A stretch of 64,000 nucleotides of DNA from Thalassia testudinum. Taxonomy: Eukaryota; Streptophyta; Magnoliopsida; Alismatales; Hydrocharitaceae. The DNA is taken from assembly GCA_037157565.1 (NCBI GenBank), contig JAZHRO010000024.1, forward strand, positions 14,204,501-14,268,500, written 5' to 3'. Positions 25,089 through 37,631 of the stretch are shown one piece after another (positions within the stretch are counted from its first letter, which is position 1; each line of letters starts with the position of its first letter). Made by a program: the position numbers and the translations under genes. The notes beneath the pieces were generated by a model. That model had not been told where the DNA came from and did not search any database. It saw nothing but the letters and a program-made list of their open reading frames with translations.

Positions 25089-27695
25089 CTAGGAAAGTAC
25101 CAGATTCACATTTATGCATCTTTGCAGGATCGTAGTCAAGTGATCTAAACATGCATCAAATGTGCTCCTAAAGATCGAGAAGTCATCCATGAAGACTTCT
25201 AAGCAATCACCTACCAAATCGGAGAAGATTGCAAACATACACCGCTGAAATGTAGCAGGTGCGTTGCACAGTCCAAAAGGCATCCTACGGAATGCAAAGG
25301 TTCCGTAGGGGCACGTGAATGTTGTTTTTTCCTGATCATCAGGGCAAATTGCCACCTGATTATATCTTGAATAGCCATCCAAAAAGTAGAAAAATCTATT
25401 CCCTGCTAGTCTTTCCAGTATCTGATCAATGAAGGGCAATGGGAAATTATCTTTCTTTGTGGCTTGGTTGAGTTTTCGGTAGTCAATACATACTCGCCAC
25501 GAACTAGCAATTTGTGTAGGGATGACTTCTCCAGAATCAGTGGTTATGACGGTAAGTCTGGACTTCTTAGGCACAACCTGAACAAGACTTACCCACTGGC
25601 TGTCAGAAATGGGGAAGATAATCCCATTATCTAAACACTTAATCATTTCATTTTTAACCACCTTCTGAAGTGTAGGGTTCAATCTACGTTGTGGCTGTCT
25701 AGTAGGTCTAGATCCTTCTTCAGTGAAAATCCTATGTGTGCAGTAAGAAGGACTAATGCCAGTCAAGTCAGAGAGGCTCCATCCTATAGCCTGTCTATGT
25801 GTTCTCAGGACAAATAAGAGTCCTGATTCTTGATCAGATGATAAGAGAGAGTTGACAATCACAGGATAGGTCTGATCAGGTCTTAAGAAAACATACTTTA
25901 GAGAATCAGGAAGAGGTTTGAGCTTAACAGGTATAGGATCAGATGAAGGAGCAGGTGTGGAGATTTTAAAAGATCCTAGAGACACTAAAGGAATAGTAGG
26001 CAAGTCCTCAGTCTCTAAAGTTGGTGTCTCAGTGAGAGTTAGGTCAGAATTTAAAGAGTGCTGAGGTTCTAAATTCAGTGAGTCAATTAAAGTATCCTCA
26101 ATCAACCGATCTAAAGAATCCAAGGAATAGATTTCCTCGATTAAACTACAGGACGATCCTCTTTGGGCCTGCAAAATATCAATCTTTATCTTTTGGTCTC
26201 CAAATTTCAATTCTATTAGGCCCTCCTCACAATTAATGTTTGCCTTGGTCGTAGGCAAGAAAGGTCTTCCTAGAATGATAGGTGTGTTCTGAATATCCTC
26301 AGGTACTTCCATGTCAAGGACTATAAAGTCTACAGGAAAGTAAAAATCCTTAACCCGCACTATAACATCTTCTGACACTCCCTGAGGTGTCTTAATTGAT
26401 CTGTCAGCTAATTGCAGGGACACCTCGGTTGGCTTCAGATTGCCAACCTCGAAATATGTCAGTAGGGAGGTTGGGATAAGATTGATGGAAGCACCTAGGT
26501 CAAGTAATGCTCTATTAAATGTGGTGTTACCTATCATGTAGGATAGGAGAGGGGTGCCTGGGTCTTTCATCTTGGTAGGGAGGGTATTGGATATGATGGA
26601 ACTAGCTTGTTCCAAGAGGATGATTGGACTACCCCATTTTTGAATCCTTGCTTTACGCTTAGGTGTACTTTGGTCTTTTAAAAACTTAACGTAAAGAGGT
26701 ATGCGGCGAATCGCATCCAACAAGGGGATATTTATGTGGACTTGCTCAAAGAGCTTAAGCAAATCCTCCTCAGGTGCCACACAGGTTTTCTTTTTTCCTT
26801 TCCCCTTTTTCTTTAAAGCCTCTGGAAATGGTACAGAAGTGGTGATAAGAGGGTCATTCCTAGGTAGAGAAGAAGTAGGAAACAGTGAATCAGATGGAGG
26901 AGTGGAAGTAGAAGGTTCAGGAAAAGATGTAGAAGCAGGAATAGGTGGATCTATAGTGCTTCTACCACTCCTAGTGACTATGGCATTTAGTTCAACCCTA
27001 GATGTAGATGGTAACTCAAAATTTGGTAACAGAGGTGGTTGGGTTTGTGGATAGGAAGAATTTGGGTCAGTGTATAATTCAGTGTCGTGCAAGGGTTGTG
27101 AGATGGCATGTGCTTGACCTTGCACTACAAGTCTAGGATGAACATACCTCTGGGCAGGTATGTTCCTAGGGTTGGGTTGTGCTTGAGATGGGAGTGAATG
27201 TGGTTGACGGGATTCCGTCAAGTGCAATAGCTGGGCTCTCATCTCAGCTGGTGCCATGTCCTGTCTTTGCTGCATAGCAATGTTCTGTTGTTGCATATCA
27301 GCAAGAGCTTTCATGATAGACCTCAACTGGTCATCTCTTGTAGGCCTAGGTTGAGAGTATTGGGTGGGCCTGGGTTGGGGTCGCTGGTAGGCACACGGTG
27401 GATATTCGTGTGATTGTGGAGGTGGTGCTCGAATCAGGTTGTGCTGTGGTGGTGTAGAAGGTTGTTGAAATGAAGGTCTTTGTGAATTTCCCAACCATGA
27501 GAAATTTGGACGATTACACCATCCAGGGTTATAGGTTTGTGCAAACGGGTCATTGAGAATGGTGTGGTGCTCCTCCGAAGCTCCAAAAGGTGTAGGGAAG
27601 TCAATGTAAGGAGGAACAAAGGTTCCTCCAACCAATGAAGGATATGGAAATGAATAGTCTGGTAATGCAGGTTGTGTCACAGAAAGGTTATTCAC
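25089..27695 (-). pseudogene. Protease and reverse transcriptase of element A (868 codons open)
   Basis: The longest surviving part of the element. The N-terminal third is a proline/glutamine-rich gag-pol linker. The protease carries LLDLGASINLIP, where Athila proteases have DLGAS rather than DSGA, and ends with IILGRPFL. RT motifs follow: WRVCIDYRKLNQATKKDNFPLP, FYFLDGYSRYNQV, MPFGLCNAPATFQRCM and catalytic FMDDFSIF. It ends at a stop at 25089-25091 inside RT, after which the same frame resumes. The gag part upstream is in the same frame, so this was one polyprotein now cut by stop codons. Confidence 0.88.
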
Positions 27696-28658
27696 AGTTT
27701 CCCTCCCTGTGGGAAACTAAGAAGAAGTGTGTGGTGCAGGTGACTGAGAAGAAGAAGATGATGAAGGTTTAGAGAAATTTCCATACTTCATCTACTTCTC
27801 GATTAAACCCACCTTATCCAACTAACTAGCCACTATCACTAAATCTCTGCTGCTGGATTGGGCTTCGTGTACCCCTGAATGTGAGTGGGAATGTGAGGAC
27901 TTTCTATTAAACACGCTCATTGAAGCGTTATTAATAGAGTTTTCGACCATGCCTTCGAAGAGCTCAAAGGCTAAGTCCTTGTCCCGACATAGGAAGTTGC
28001 CTCTACAAGTGGCATCAACAAAATTCCATGTGTCATCATGGAGCCCATGATAGAAGATCTGGACCTATTTCCAGCGTGGGATACCATGGTGGGGACACTT
28101 TCTAAGAAGCTCGTGGAATCTCTCCCAAGCCTCGTGCATCTGTTCTCTTGAATTCTGGGTAAATGTGGTGATAGCACGCCTTAAAGCGTTAGTGTGGCCT
28201 ACAGGAAAATACTTCTTTAAGAACTCATGTTCCAAAGAAGTCCACGTGTCTATAGGTGTAGTCCGTGCAAGTGTTCTGAACCAAAAGGCAGCTTTATCCT
28301 TTAATGAAAAGGAGAACATTTTCATTAAAAGCGTGTGTTGATCATGGCCTTGCGGACCCAAGGTTTGGGCAAGATTTTTCAGCTCCTCTAAATGCTGAAA
28401 AGGGTCCTCAGAAGCAAGTCCATGGAAGTGATGAATAAGTGCTATGATGTTTGGCTTAAGTTCAGTAGCACAAGCCCCATCGGGATTTCGTACCACAAGC
28501 ATAGGTTGGGCCACTGCGGGATAATAGTAATCCCGCAGTTGGCGTCTACGAGGTTGAGGTGGTGCCTGAGGGTTTCTAGGTTGAGGTTGTGGTTGGGGGT
28601 TAGCTAAAAGATTAACAGCTTGTGCAAGCTGTTGCACCTGTTGGGTAAGGGTATTCAT
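27696..28658 (-). pseudogene. gag of Athila/Tat-like element A
   Basis: 28065-28658 is open and shows the Athila gag core: RQLRDYYYPAVAQ, FHGLASEDPFQHLEE, MFSFSLKDKAAFWFRTL, FLKKYFPVGHTN, EAWERFHELLRKCPHHGIP. A stop follows the PRWK motif at 28062. Beyond it the same frame continues with VQIFYHGL and decays towards 27700. The first methionine lies three bases from the inserted LTR at 28662, so any upstream gag or leader has been cut off. Confidence 0.85.
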
Positions 28659-28661
28659 TTG

Positions 28662-31600
28662 TGTTATGACCCGGTTCCCGGATCCCTACAGGACCCGAGA
28701 CGGGCTTGCCTCGACTAATCCCAAGACCTAGTCATCCAATAAGAAATAACCAAAAGCAGGAAAAATAAACCACATTCACACATGCAATATAACTAAGCAG
28801 AAGAAAAGCACGAAGCAATAAAGAAAGTAGAGCAACTGTCTGAAAACATAGTACATGCCATCACAACAACAACAAAAAGTGGAAAGGAAACAAATAGTAA
28901 CAGAAACAGTAAAATATGTGTCAATTACTCACTACAACAGTAGAGAAAATCAAAGTACTGAAAGAATGACTACGGCTGGGCTCGGCTGGGCCCAGCACCC
29001 TCTGTAGCCGGAAACTTGGGCTGCTCAATGACAGAAAGCCATTTTCGCGCATTGGAAAGTCGTTGGAAATCGTAGTATAGTTGTACAAAAACGTTCGTCA
29101 AAAATAAATTTGTAAAAATTACGAGACTTGAGTCCTGGTCGTTCGTCTCTGGGAGGCGTTTGTTTTACTTTTGAAATCGATCTTTTTTGTCGCTCTACTT
29201 TGTTTAAAAACGCACGCCGATTTCCAATCTCCTGATTAAGATTTCACCACTTCTGTTATGGACTCGGATTACGTGCGCGTGCGTTAAATAAATCACAAAG
29301 TGAACGTGTGAGTTTCTGAGCGCATGATTCTAGTGAGGTGGTGACTATATATGAAGGATGCATCTATCGTTAGGTTTTCGATATTCTCGGGAAACGACAT
29401 GCTTATTGCATAATGGATAGACAATTAAACAACTGGCAACTTAAATCACGCAAATATAATATCAATCAATAAGCTCATTGTGATTTCATAACATGGAGAC
29501 ATATATATATATATAAAAGCATTTTTCATTCATTTAGTGGGAAAGTTGTTTGCAACAGAAACTGTAGAGGAAAGCTTGTACAGGAATGCTTGGAATTTAA
29601 ATCTATCTACCAGAAAATGACTACATACAAGAATTAATGGGGGGATCTTGCATGCATCATTGGAGGAGAATAAAGACTACGCTATTAAGCAGTAATGGAA
29701 AGCAATAAAATTATGAAGAGCATAAACTAAATCTAACAAAATGGAAATGCATTCAAGGGTGGTCCCCGATGGCCTTGGAATGGTCGGAAGGAGAATGTGG
29801 GGCGGCCAATGTAGCTTAGGCCGACCCTTGGAGAGAGAGAGGAGTGATCCAGCATCCCGGCATGATGTCCTTCATGGTGGTGGTGAGCTCGTGGAGGTGG
29901 AGTGGCTAGCCTAAGTAGAGGTAGGCGTGAATGGCACCAATGGAGCCAAGAGTGTGAATTGCCAAGGAAGTGAATGGGGTCACTTGGCCGCCCATGGGGT
30001 CTTTTTATAGACTCAAGGGCTTCTCTCTAGAGAGGTGTGGAACTCTCTAGAGAGAGTCCAAGAGTGGCCGACCAAGAGAGGATAGAAGTGGTCTTTGAGA
30101 TCCAAAAATTGTGGATCTCAATTTGAATGCCTCTTGGTTACTAAATTTGGCAACCAACCAAGAGGCGGCGCCACATCAAGAGAGTTCTAGAGAACTCTAG
30201 AGAAGTGTGTGTGCGTGAATGGGTGTGTGTGTTTGTGTTGTCGTGCTCTATGTGGCTAGGTGGCTTAGGTTAGGTCCTAAGGGATTTAGGTAGGTGTATG
30301 TCTTGAATTAGGGTTACAAACCCTAATTGCTAAGGGGAAAATGCAATTAAACTTAACCTAAGTTTAATTGAATGAGTGTGAACCTAATTGAGAGTGAAAT
30401 AACTCAATTAAGTTGGGTTTAGGTCAATTGGACTCTCACTAAGTCCAATTGAACTTGTGTGCGTTGAGATCTAAGCTCAATTAGACTCAATGAGTCCAAT
30501 TGACTTAGGTGAAGGTAATTGACTTTGATCTAAGTCAATTAGGTTTGGTAAGGACCTAATTAGGTCCTTAGGTAGGTCTAGAGGTAATGTACTAGGGTTA
30601 GGATACGTCAATTTAGGTTCCTATGGGGTTTGGATTAGGTCTAGGGAGCTAGAGATCCAAGATCAAGACTTGAATCTCAAAACAGGGAGACCAGTATCAG
30701 ACGTCCAATAGTGTGATCAGACGACTTATACTAAAAAATCAGAAGTCCAGACTTCAGTTCTGGACGTCCAATCTGAGTCAGGGGGAAATCAAGCTTCTGT
30801 TTTGGTTATTCTGCAGAAATTGGATGTCTAACAAATTGTCTGGACGTCCAATAACACTGCAGAAGTGGGTTTGAGATGTGCGGGAGTTGGCTAAGGGTCC
30901 TGGACGTCCTATAACTTATCTGGACGTCCAGATAAGGGTTGGAACTAGGGTTTTAGGGCTTCCTAGGGTGTTGTGACCTAATATAAGGGTGGCTAAGGCT
31001 TAGGAAAATCTCTAGGCTATCCTAGGACTAGGATGGACCTAAGCTCTTCACATTTTACTGCATTATTTCTATTTAATAGAATGCAAACCTTTAACTCCCT
31101 TACATTATTATTCCTACATCCAATCTAAGCCTTCTGCTCCAGCTCTGCTGCAACTCCCGTTATTCCTGATCCAGCTTCAGATCCAGCTCCAGATCAGCTT
31201 ATTGCCTGCAATCGACATAATGCACTTAATCAGCACATTATAACATTATTTTATGCAAAGCTAAAGTAAAGCAGTAAATATGCAGATAATGCTTATGCAT
31301 GCGTGAATAACCCTAACTTATGCTAAGTTCTAGCCTAATCTAGGTCAATTAAGACCTATGATTGCTGCGCAATCACTCAACTCCTGGTCCTGAATAATGT
31401 TATGAAAAGACGAGGTTAGCGAACGCTGAGTAGAGTGGCATTTATATTATCTATGTACAAGTAAAGTAAAAGCAACAAGCAAGTTTACTTCTCATTTTTA
31501 TTTATCTCATTTATGTGTTTCCGATTCATCTATTTCTCAAAGTATCCAGGTATTTCTTGATCTTGCATGTTCCTCGTGGGAACGATCTTGATTACAGTCT

Positions 31601-33330
31601 TTTTCGTAGAGTAGAAGGTACACATGGTGCTCTCCTGGCTAGGAGAGTCCCCCGTCGTAGTCTTATACCCAGTCAACCTCCCTGAGGTCATTGTCGAGAC
31701 ATAGCGGTGACTACGGCATGCGTGATAAGCACACGGGTAGCTACCCCACACTGACATGCGGTCAATCGTTTTCGCTAGCGAGTATGCCCAAAAGTATAGC
31801 ACGGAACAGTATAGGGCAGTGCCCTCTCAGAACAGGGGTCTCACCCCTCCACAGTCCGCGTACCCTCATCTGACTACCCTGGTTTGCCTAAAGGGCCTAA
31901 CAAAGCCGGTGTAGGGTGGCTTGTTGAACCCCGGGTCCCGTGGGGTGGCTAGCTCCCTCCCTACATTAGTAGCACGCCTCGGTACCAGGTACACGAGGGC
32001 CAGCAAGAGTCGGTGTAGAGTGGCCAATCCTGACCCTGGGTCTCAACCCAAGGGAGGCTAGCTCCTCTCTATACTAAAAAGGGATAGTTGCTTTCCTTGG
32101 TACCACGTACACGAGGGCCAGCACACTTCCCGTCTACATTCCAGATTCCTTTCATCCACAGGAGTCCTACTCCTAATTCCTCGTAGGGTTCATGCTCATA
32201 TTCATCTCAGTTATCCAGATCCAGATCTCATGTTTCATAACTCGTTCCTCATCCATATACAGGCAGCTCATGTTTTCATAATTCAGTTCTCAATCATAAC
32301 ATGCAACTTGTGATTTCACAATTCAATTTCTCATTATATACAGGCAGCTCATATTTTAACATGCATCTCGTAATTATATTAAAGACATTTGCTAGCAATT
32401 TATCTTAACCATGCATTCAAGTAAATAGTACAGCTCAAACAGGCTCATCATTTCTACCCTAGGGTTCATTCCACATCCTAGAGTTCAATCCGATTATTCC
32501 AACCAAGTACATTCTTATTTAAATATTAACAACTGAATTAAACCACTCTACCAGGTATCACAGGAGGAATGGGGGCCTATGCCGTAGATCTCGTCGTCTC
32601 CGCAGGCCTTGAACATGATACCGGCTGGTAACCTGTACCAGCGACCAATGTACATTAGACGAGCTCAAAATAGTAGATACTCAACACAAACACGTAGAGG
32701 AACTCGAGTGGAAAATAACGGTACTTCGTTTGCGGAAATCCGATTCCGTTTGGGCCTTAAACAGGACAAAAACGTGGTTACTGATCAAAATCAAACGTCT
32801 GGGACTAATCCCAAACGTCTTAAAAGGCGTCAGAACTCACCTTACCCTTCCTGCAGCTGATTCAGACGTCCAAACTCCCTCCACGACTGTCTGGGGGTAG
32901 CTCTAGACATCTTACCCTACTTCCAATCTTTTGGAAGTACCTCCACAAAACCCTATGATCACCGAATAAAACATAGGGAAAGCCAAATCAAGGTAGATAA
33001 ATTAATAAAACAAAAGAAAAAAAAATAAGAAAGCAAAACCAAAAGAAAACAGAGAAAAGACCCCTCAGCGGGAGCTCAGTACGGAGGCTCTGCCATAGGT
33101 AAGAAGCCTCTTAGCCCCCCTCTGGGGGAGGGGAAGAGGAGAGGGCTCACCAGAGCAAGGAGGAGGGGAAGCGTAGGGAAACCCTAGGAAGGGGAGAGGG
33201 GAAGAGAAAAAGGCACCATGAAGCGGGGAGAGGAAGGGGATAGAGGGGGAGAGCGGAAGAAATGAGAGCCAAGGGCTCCTATTACTATGTCCAGATTCTT
33301 GACCTCTTCTCATTAACCTTACCTCCACTA
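28662..33330 (-). repeat. Chromovirus-related LTR (C), split by LTR E; right end approximate
   Basis: On the minus strand it ends in CCGGGTCATAACA, next to element A's gag. Its R/U5 part parallels the LTR at 4569-7263 (GGTCTTGGGATTAGTCGAG, CTCTACTCAGCG, GAGTAGAGTGGC, the GGGCGCACC/ACTGACCGC region, CCTAGG remnants and GACGTC motifs at 32790-32870). Upstream of about 32870 the sequence no longer matches that LTR and has its own CT-rich leader (33060-33300), so it is a relative with a different U3. By length the start is expected near 33.6 kb; I could not find it or the partner of the flank ATTTG (28657-28661). Confidence 0.7.
29029..31375 (-). repeat. Solo LTR E nested in LTR C (2,347 bp)
   Basis: It starts TGACAG and ends GCAATCA on the plus strand, with perfect 5-bp target duplications CTCAA at 29024-29028 and 31376-31380. 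The LTR at 4569-7263 has the unoccupied site (TTGAG once, about 6908-6912). A TATAAAAA box on the minus strand at 30001-30010 gives its orientation. Its minus-strand start is a small hairpin, TGATTGC-GCA-GCAATCA. Five GACGTC motifs lie upstream of the TATA box (30695-30930). The family is not recognised; its end (ACTATACTACGA on the minus strand) recalls Athila/Tat LTRs. Confidence 0.85.
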
Positions 33331-34251
33331 TACATCCAATGGCTCCTGTTAACCTATACCATTATCTGAACCCTACAGTCCAGGAAACCCTAAGACTATT
33401 AACACTGCAATCATTTAACATCCAATGGCTCAGGAGGTAGTAAAAAACATCTAATGGCCACTTGGCTAGTCTTGGTAAATGTTGTCACTTAACCAGATCT
33501 TATAATGTGACATTCTAATGTATCTTCCATGAAACAACTGCTCAATGGAGCTAGTATATCTTCTAGATTCCTCAGAAGTTCTAAGCATGACAACCTCAAA
33601 TTCTAGTACCTCTAGAAAAGGTCATCACCTCCAAGTGACCTAGGTATCTACAAGCCAAATTACAACACATCTATTTATGCCATTATATTGTAGGTGGAGT
33701 TTTTCATCATGGCTCTGGTAGCTAGACTAGTGGCACTACATCTCGTGTTCTTATCATTTTGTGTATGAGGATTGCACTTAATCAGTATTCGATGGCTTGG
33801 GATTGGCCATACTAAGCCATTTTTTAATATTGGATCACTATCTATGTGATATCAATTAGCGTAGTGGTTGTACATCGCCTTCTTTTTTTAAGACAAAAAC
33901 ACATCGCGGGACTTGTAAATTACCAAACTTAAAAGCTTTTACACTACACATTAAATATTAAAATAGAAACAAAAACATCACAATAATTAACCATAATAAA
34001 TAAACAAAGCTCTTAAAACATAATATCTAAAGCAACCTAAGTACTGCTATTGTAACAATCAAAATTCTACCATCCATCTAAAAAATGCAATCAAAATTGA
34101 CATCCATCTTGAGTATTCATCTAATAGAAGAAATCCAACACTTTACTGCCAACATTCTTTCTTCTTTCCTCCTTATGGTCCATGATTCCTGCAAATGTTG
34201 TCAACACAATGTAGCCAGATTTACGAGAAGGCAGCAACCTAGCAGTCCATC
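33331..34251 (+). other. Unassigned stretch; may include the start of LTR C
   Basis: No coding similarity is visible in any frame. The left third may belong to LTR C (a TGTTGTAATTTGG-like start on the minus strand near 33671 would give the expected length, but the target duplication does not match). The right part, 33880-34200, is A/T-rich with no recognised repeat. Confidence 0.4.
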
Positions 34252-36912
34252 TGATGGTAACACCATCATTAGCCATAACTAACTTGAATTAGTGGAAATC
34301 AAGTAATAAATGCTCCTTCATGATAGCCTGAGAGCCTTAATTCCATTTAGATCCATGTTAAGAAGAGAACATTAAATTATGGTTAATTCTGCAGTTTTAA
34401 TATCACATCAGAAGCACAGATTAACCACGAGGTTTTTCAGAAGTTAAATGAAGGTCAAATGAGCTTAAAAGACTAATAAGTGCGTTCACACAGATAGAAA
34501 TAAGGTTTTATGCATTCTGAGAACCAAAACAACACACAAAACCTTAATTTCAGATCCACTTAAATTAAAGAGGTTCTAATCAGGATAAAATTCATCTAAA
34601 CCTCCTAAAATTCATAGAAAAATATTCTAAGAGGTTTGATACTCTTGGTTTGACCTAGAATAAAGTCTTAGAAGGAATTCTTCCCTAATTTGGGTTATGT
34701 ACAAATTTTCTAGTCAAATGTGGTCAAAACTCAAATCCAACTTCACCATCAGATTCCTTGGGTTCAAATTAGGCTTGTATCAAAATTTGGGCTCAATCAG
34801 AGTTTATCTTGACCTAGTTTGCAATATAGTCCCTTAAAACTCTATTCTTCACACCTAAGCCCCCAACTTTCGAAATCTCTTTCAACTAGGCCCCTAGGTT
34901 TGTCATCTTCTTCATACTTTGGTCCCTGCCGCCATGGCAGATGCGAACCCAAGCCGCAGCCCTTGAAATGAGATCTCCATGATTCCTCGGCAAAATCCTC
35001 CCAAAATTGGAAGGAACAATCCTTAGGAGATCCTCTACCAATTAAACCCAATTCCAGATCTCAATCCCAAGCCAAAAGCTTTGACAAACTCTCAAAAATT
35101 AGTGGGTTCTCCTCATGAATTTCGTCAGGAATCCACCCTGTTTTTGGGCAAATCAAGCCCTATCCGAGCTCTATAAAAGCTCCTAGAGCTTCGGCCATCC
35201 TCTTTAGCCCGATTACGTCCTCAAATTCTTCTTCCTCCTCAACCTCCAGCCACCTCAAGCACGGCTCATGCAACTCTCCTCAACCTCTTCTCTCTAGCTA
35301 CTCGACGATTAAATCGAGGAGCTCACAGTCTGCCCTACCATCTTCTGCCTCTCACCGACCAAAGCGAAGGCTTCGTCCCCCTCTCCTCGTCGCTGCTCCT
35401 TCAACCGGAGGATTCTCCTTCCCCGTGTCCGGCAAACCATGCCGGCACGGTTCCTACCCCCTTCGACCACATAGTTAGGTCCTATCTCTCCCTCTTAGTC
35501 CCTAGCTTAGAATTAGGTCTCTAGAATGTAGGTTCGACCACTATATCTCCCTCTCCCACTCTATCTTCCCCACCTCCTGCAGGAGCTCCGGCAAGCTCAT
35601 GCTGGTTCTCCACCCAACCAACCAACTACCCACACCTTTGTGTCACCTCCACGAACAAAAGCCTCAACAAAATTGGGTGCTTTGACCGCTACACAACCCC
35701 ACTAGACGACCCATCACTTCATCGTCTTCTCCGATGTCGTTTGGCCACATCCAACCGTCATTCACCAAATTAACGTCACCATTGCACTCCTCACCTCACA
35801 ATGATGCCTATGAACTATTTAATTAGGGCTATTAGCCTGTATTTCTGTTAACAGGTCTTTGTCGCTGCTGTCGTCATATTGGTTGCCGTCCACCATGCTC
35901 CGACTGTCATCACCACCAATATCACCCTTAGCTGGAGCGGATCACTTCCAGGAGGCTTCGCAGGCCTCCAATTTGGCACAGCATCAATAGCTACTTCCTT
36001 AATCCATCAAACCATTCACCTGTGGCTCGCGAAGGAGAAAGCAAAGGAGCAACAGTGGGTTTCTTCCTACATCGCTCATTGCAAAGTATTTGCTGCGGTA
36101 TAAAAGGAAATTGTGAATGGGGTTATTGCCTCTTCACAAGGGGTAAGGTCTCCTCTCACTCTCTCTCCACTCCTCGCTAACCCGCACACCCGGTGAGCTT
36201 GGACCCGATTACCCGCCTGAATACCTGAATACCTAATTCTAAAAGAGGAGAGAAGAAATTCTAAGGAGGGTGGGGGAGGGTTTTACTTCAGGATCTGTGT
36301 CTTATTGCCTCAAGAAGCATGCCTGTGTGTTCTATACTTAGCATCTCTCTGAGGTCTCTGCTGAGGCTTCGTGCCGCTGTGGTTGGCGCCTTGCAATGGC
36401 TCTGTGCTTGTTCTGAGGCCATGATACTTATGGCATCTGAGCCTTATATCCGACGTCTGAATTGGTCCTAATTATTGTGACATTATTTGAGTTGATACTT
36501 GATATCTGATCTAGTGTGGCTATTTGGAGATTAGTGGTTCAAGACCACTGTTGAGATATTTGATTAAGTTGATATGCTTTAATATGTGCTTAACTTGAGG
36601 GATATCCTTAGTGATCTAAATCACCATTTTTAGTGTTTCTCTCTCTTCTTTTTATCATAGTGATTTCTTTAAATACTACTGATTATAATTGAATATCAAT
36701 CTGAGTAGTTTATTCATTGTATATCTTTGTGACAATTAACTATTGTGCTCATCTATTTATATTGTGATTAGTGATGTGAATTCTATATTTGTTCCCTGCG
36801 AATGACCTCAGATTCACATTATTTTTTAGCTTTATAAATTTAACTGTTTCTTGCTTTTTGTTGACTATACTACAACGCGCATTTCTTAACACTTGACAAT
36901 TACACAACAACA
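34252..36912 (+). repeat. Family D solo LTR, copy 2 (2,661 bp)
   Basis: It starts TGATGGTAACACCATCATTA and ends ACACAACAACA. Flanks are CCATC (34247-34251) and CCATG (36913-36917), a 5-bp duplication with one mismatch. It aligns throughout with the other family D copies: the GACCTAGTTTGC block near 34810, the CTTCATC-rich block, the TATAAAA box at 35173-35179, the C-rich leader, and the CTATACTACAAC end. A 74-codon open stretch at 35879-36103 is leader sequence. Confidence 0.8.
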
Positions 36913-37631
36913 CCATGGTTAGATATCTTTGACACCAACATCAACACGAGGGCTAATTACACCGCATTTGTTCAACCAAACATTCAATTGAACAACTATC
37001 TTACCAGCTCAGTGATCATTAACATAACCAATATAACCATGCTTTTGCATGACTAGGAGAAACTTTATAATAACTTTTGAGGAAGGACGGATCATGACTT
37101 GTCTCTTCCCATGCTTCTCTACATTAATGTATATGGTCTTAAAAGCTTCATTTAACTCACTAACTCTCACCAGTTTGCTTATTTAAGTACCTAAGAATGG
37201 ACGGAGAAATTTAAGTTTCTCTAAAAGAAGAAGAAGGGAAGGTAATGACTCACAAGCACAACTACACATAGGCTACTACCAACTATCACTTGTAGCCATA
37301 TCCAGTTGTGGATCATCATGGCCAACTACTTAGGAGTGCATCCCAAGATGCTAGTTTCAATCCCTATTTTTTCATTTCTACCATTTATGGATGTATTGCA
37401 TCAAGATCCATGCCACATAGCCTAGCTATGCTACTCCCATAGCCGACTATCTAATAATTTAGTTCTAAGTTGTTATTCATTAATATTATCTAATAATTTA
37501 GTTCTAAGTTGTTATTCATTAATATTTTAAGTTCCTAACTTTTAAATAACATAGGTCATTTGTTAATATTTTAAGTTCCTACATTTAGCTAGTTTTGACT
37601 TGCCAAACTCATCCCTAACCCTAGGTATTAT
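36913..37631 (+). other. Unassigned flank with a 39-bp tandem duplication
   Basis: No gene-like sequence is seen. It carries two consecutive identical 39-bp units at 37448-37486 and 37487-37525 (starting TATCTAATAATTTAG). It is the flank into which element B inserted. Confidence 0.5.

Larger units (their letters stand above)
16332..28661 (-). mobile_element. Degenerate Athila/Tat-like Ty3/gypsy element (A)
   Basis: On the minus strand it runs gag (28658-27700), protease and RT (27695-25089), RNase H (25073-24259), integrase (23967-23006), a long 3' untranslated region and a 3' LTR ending near 16332. A polypurine-like tract with GGGACTAG and GGGGTA lies next to the LTR start at 21353, matching the two other Athila/Tat PPTs in the window. 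The 5' LTR is absent: the region upstream of gag is replaced by the LTR at 28662. The Athila assignment rests on the gag motifs, the DLGAS protease and the FMDDFS RT motif. Confidence 0.85.
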
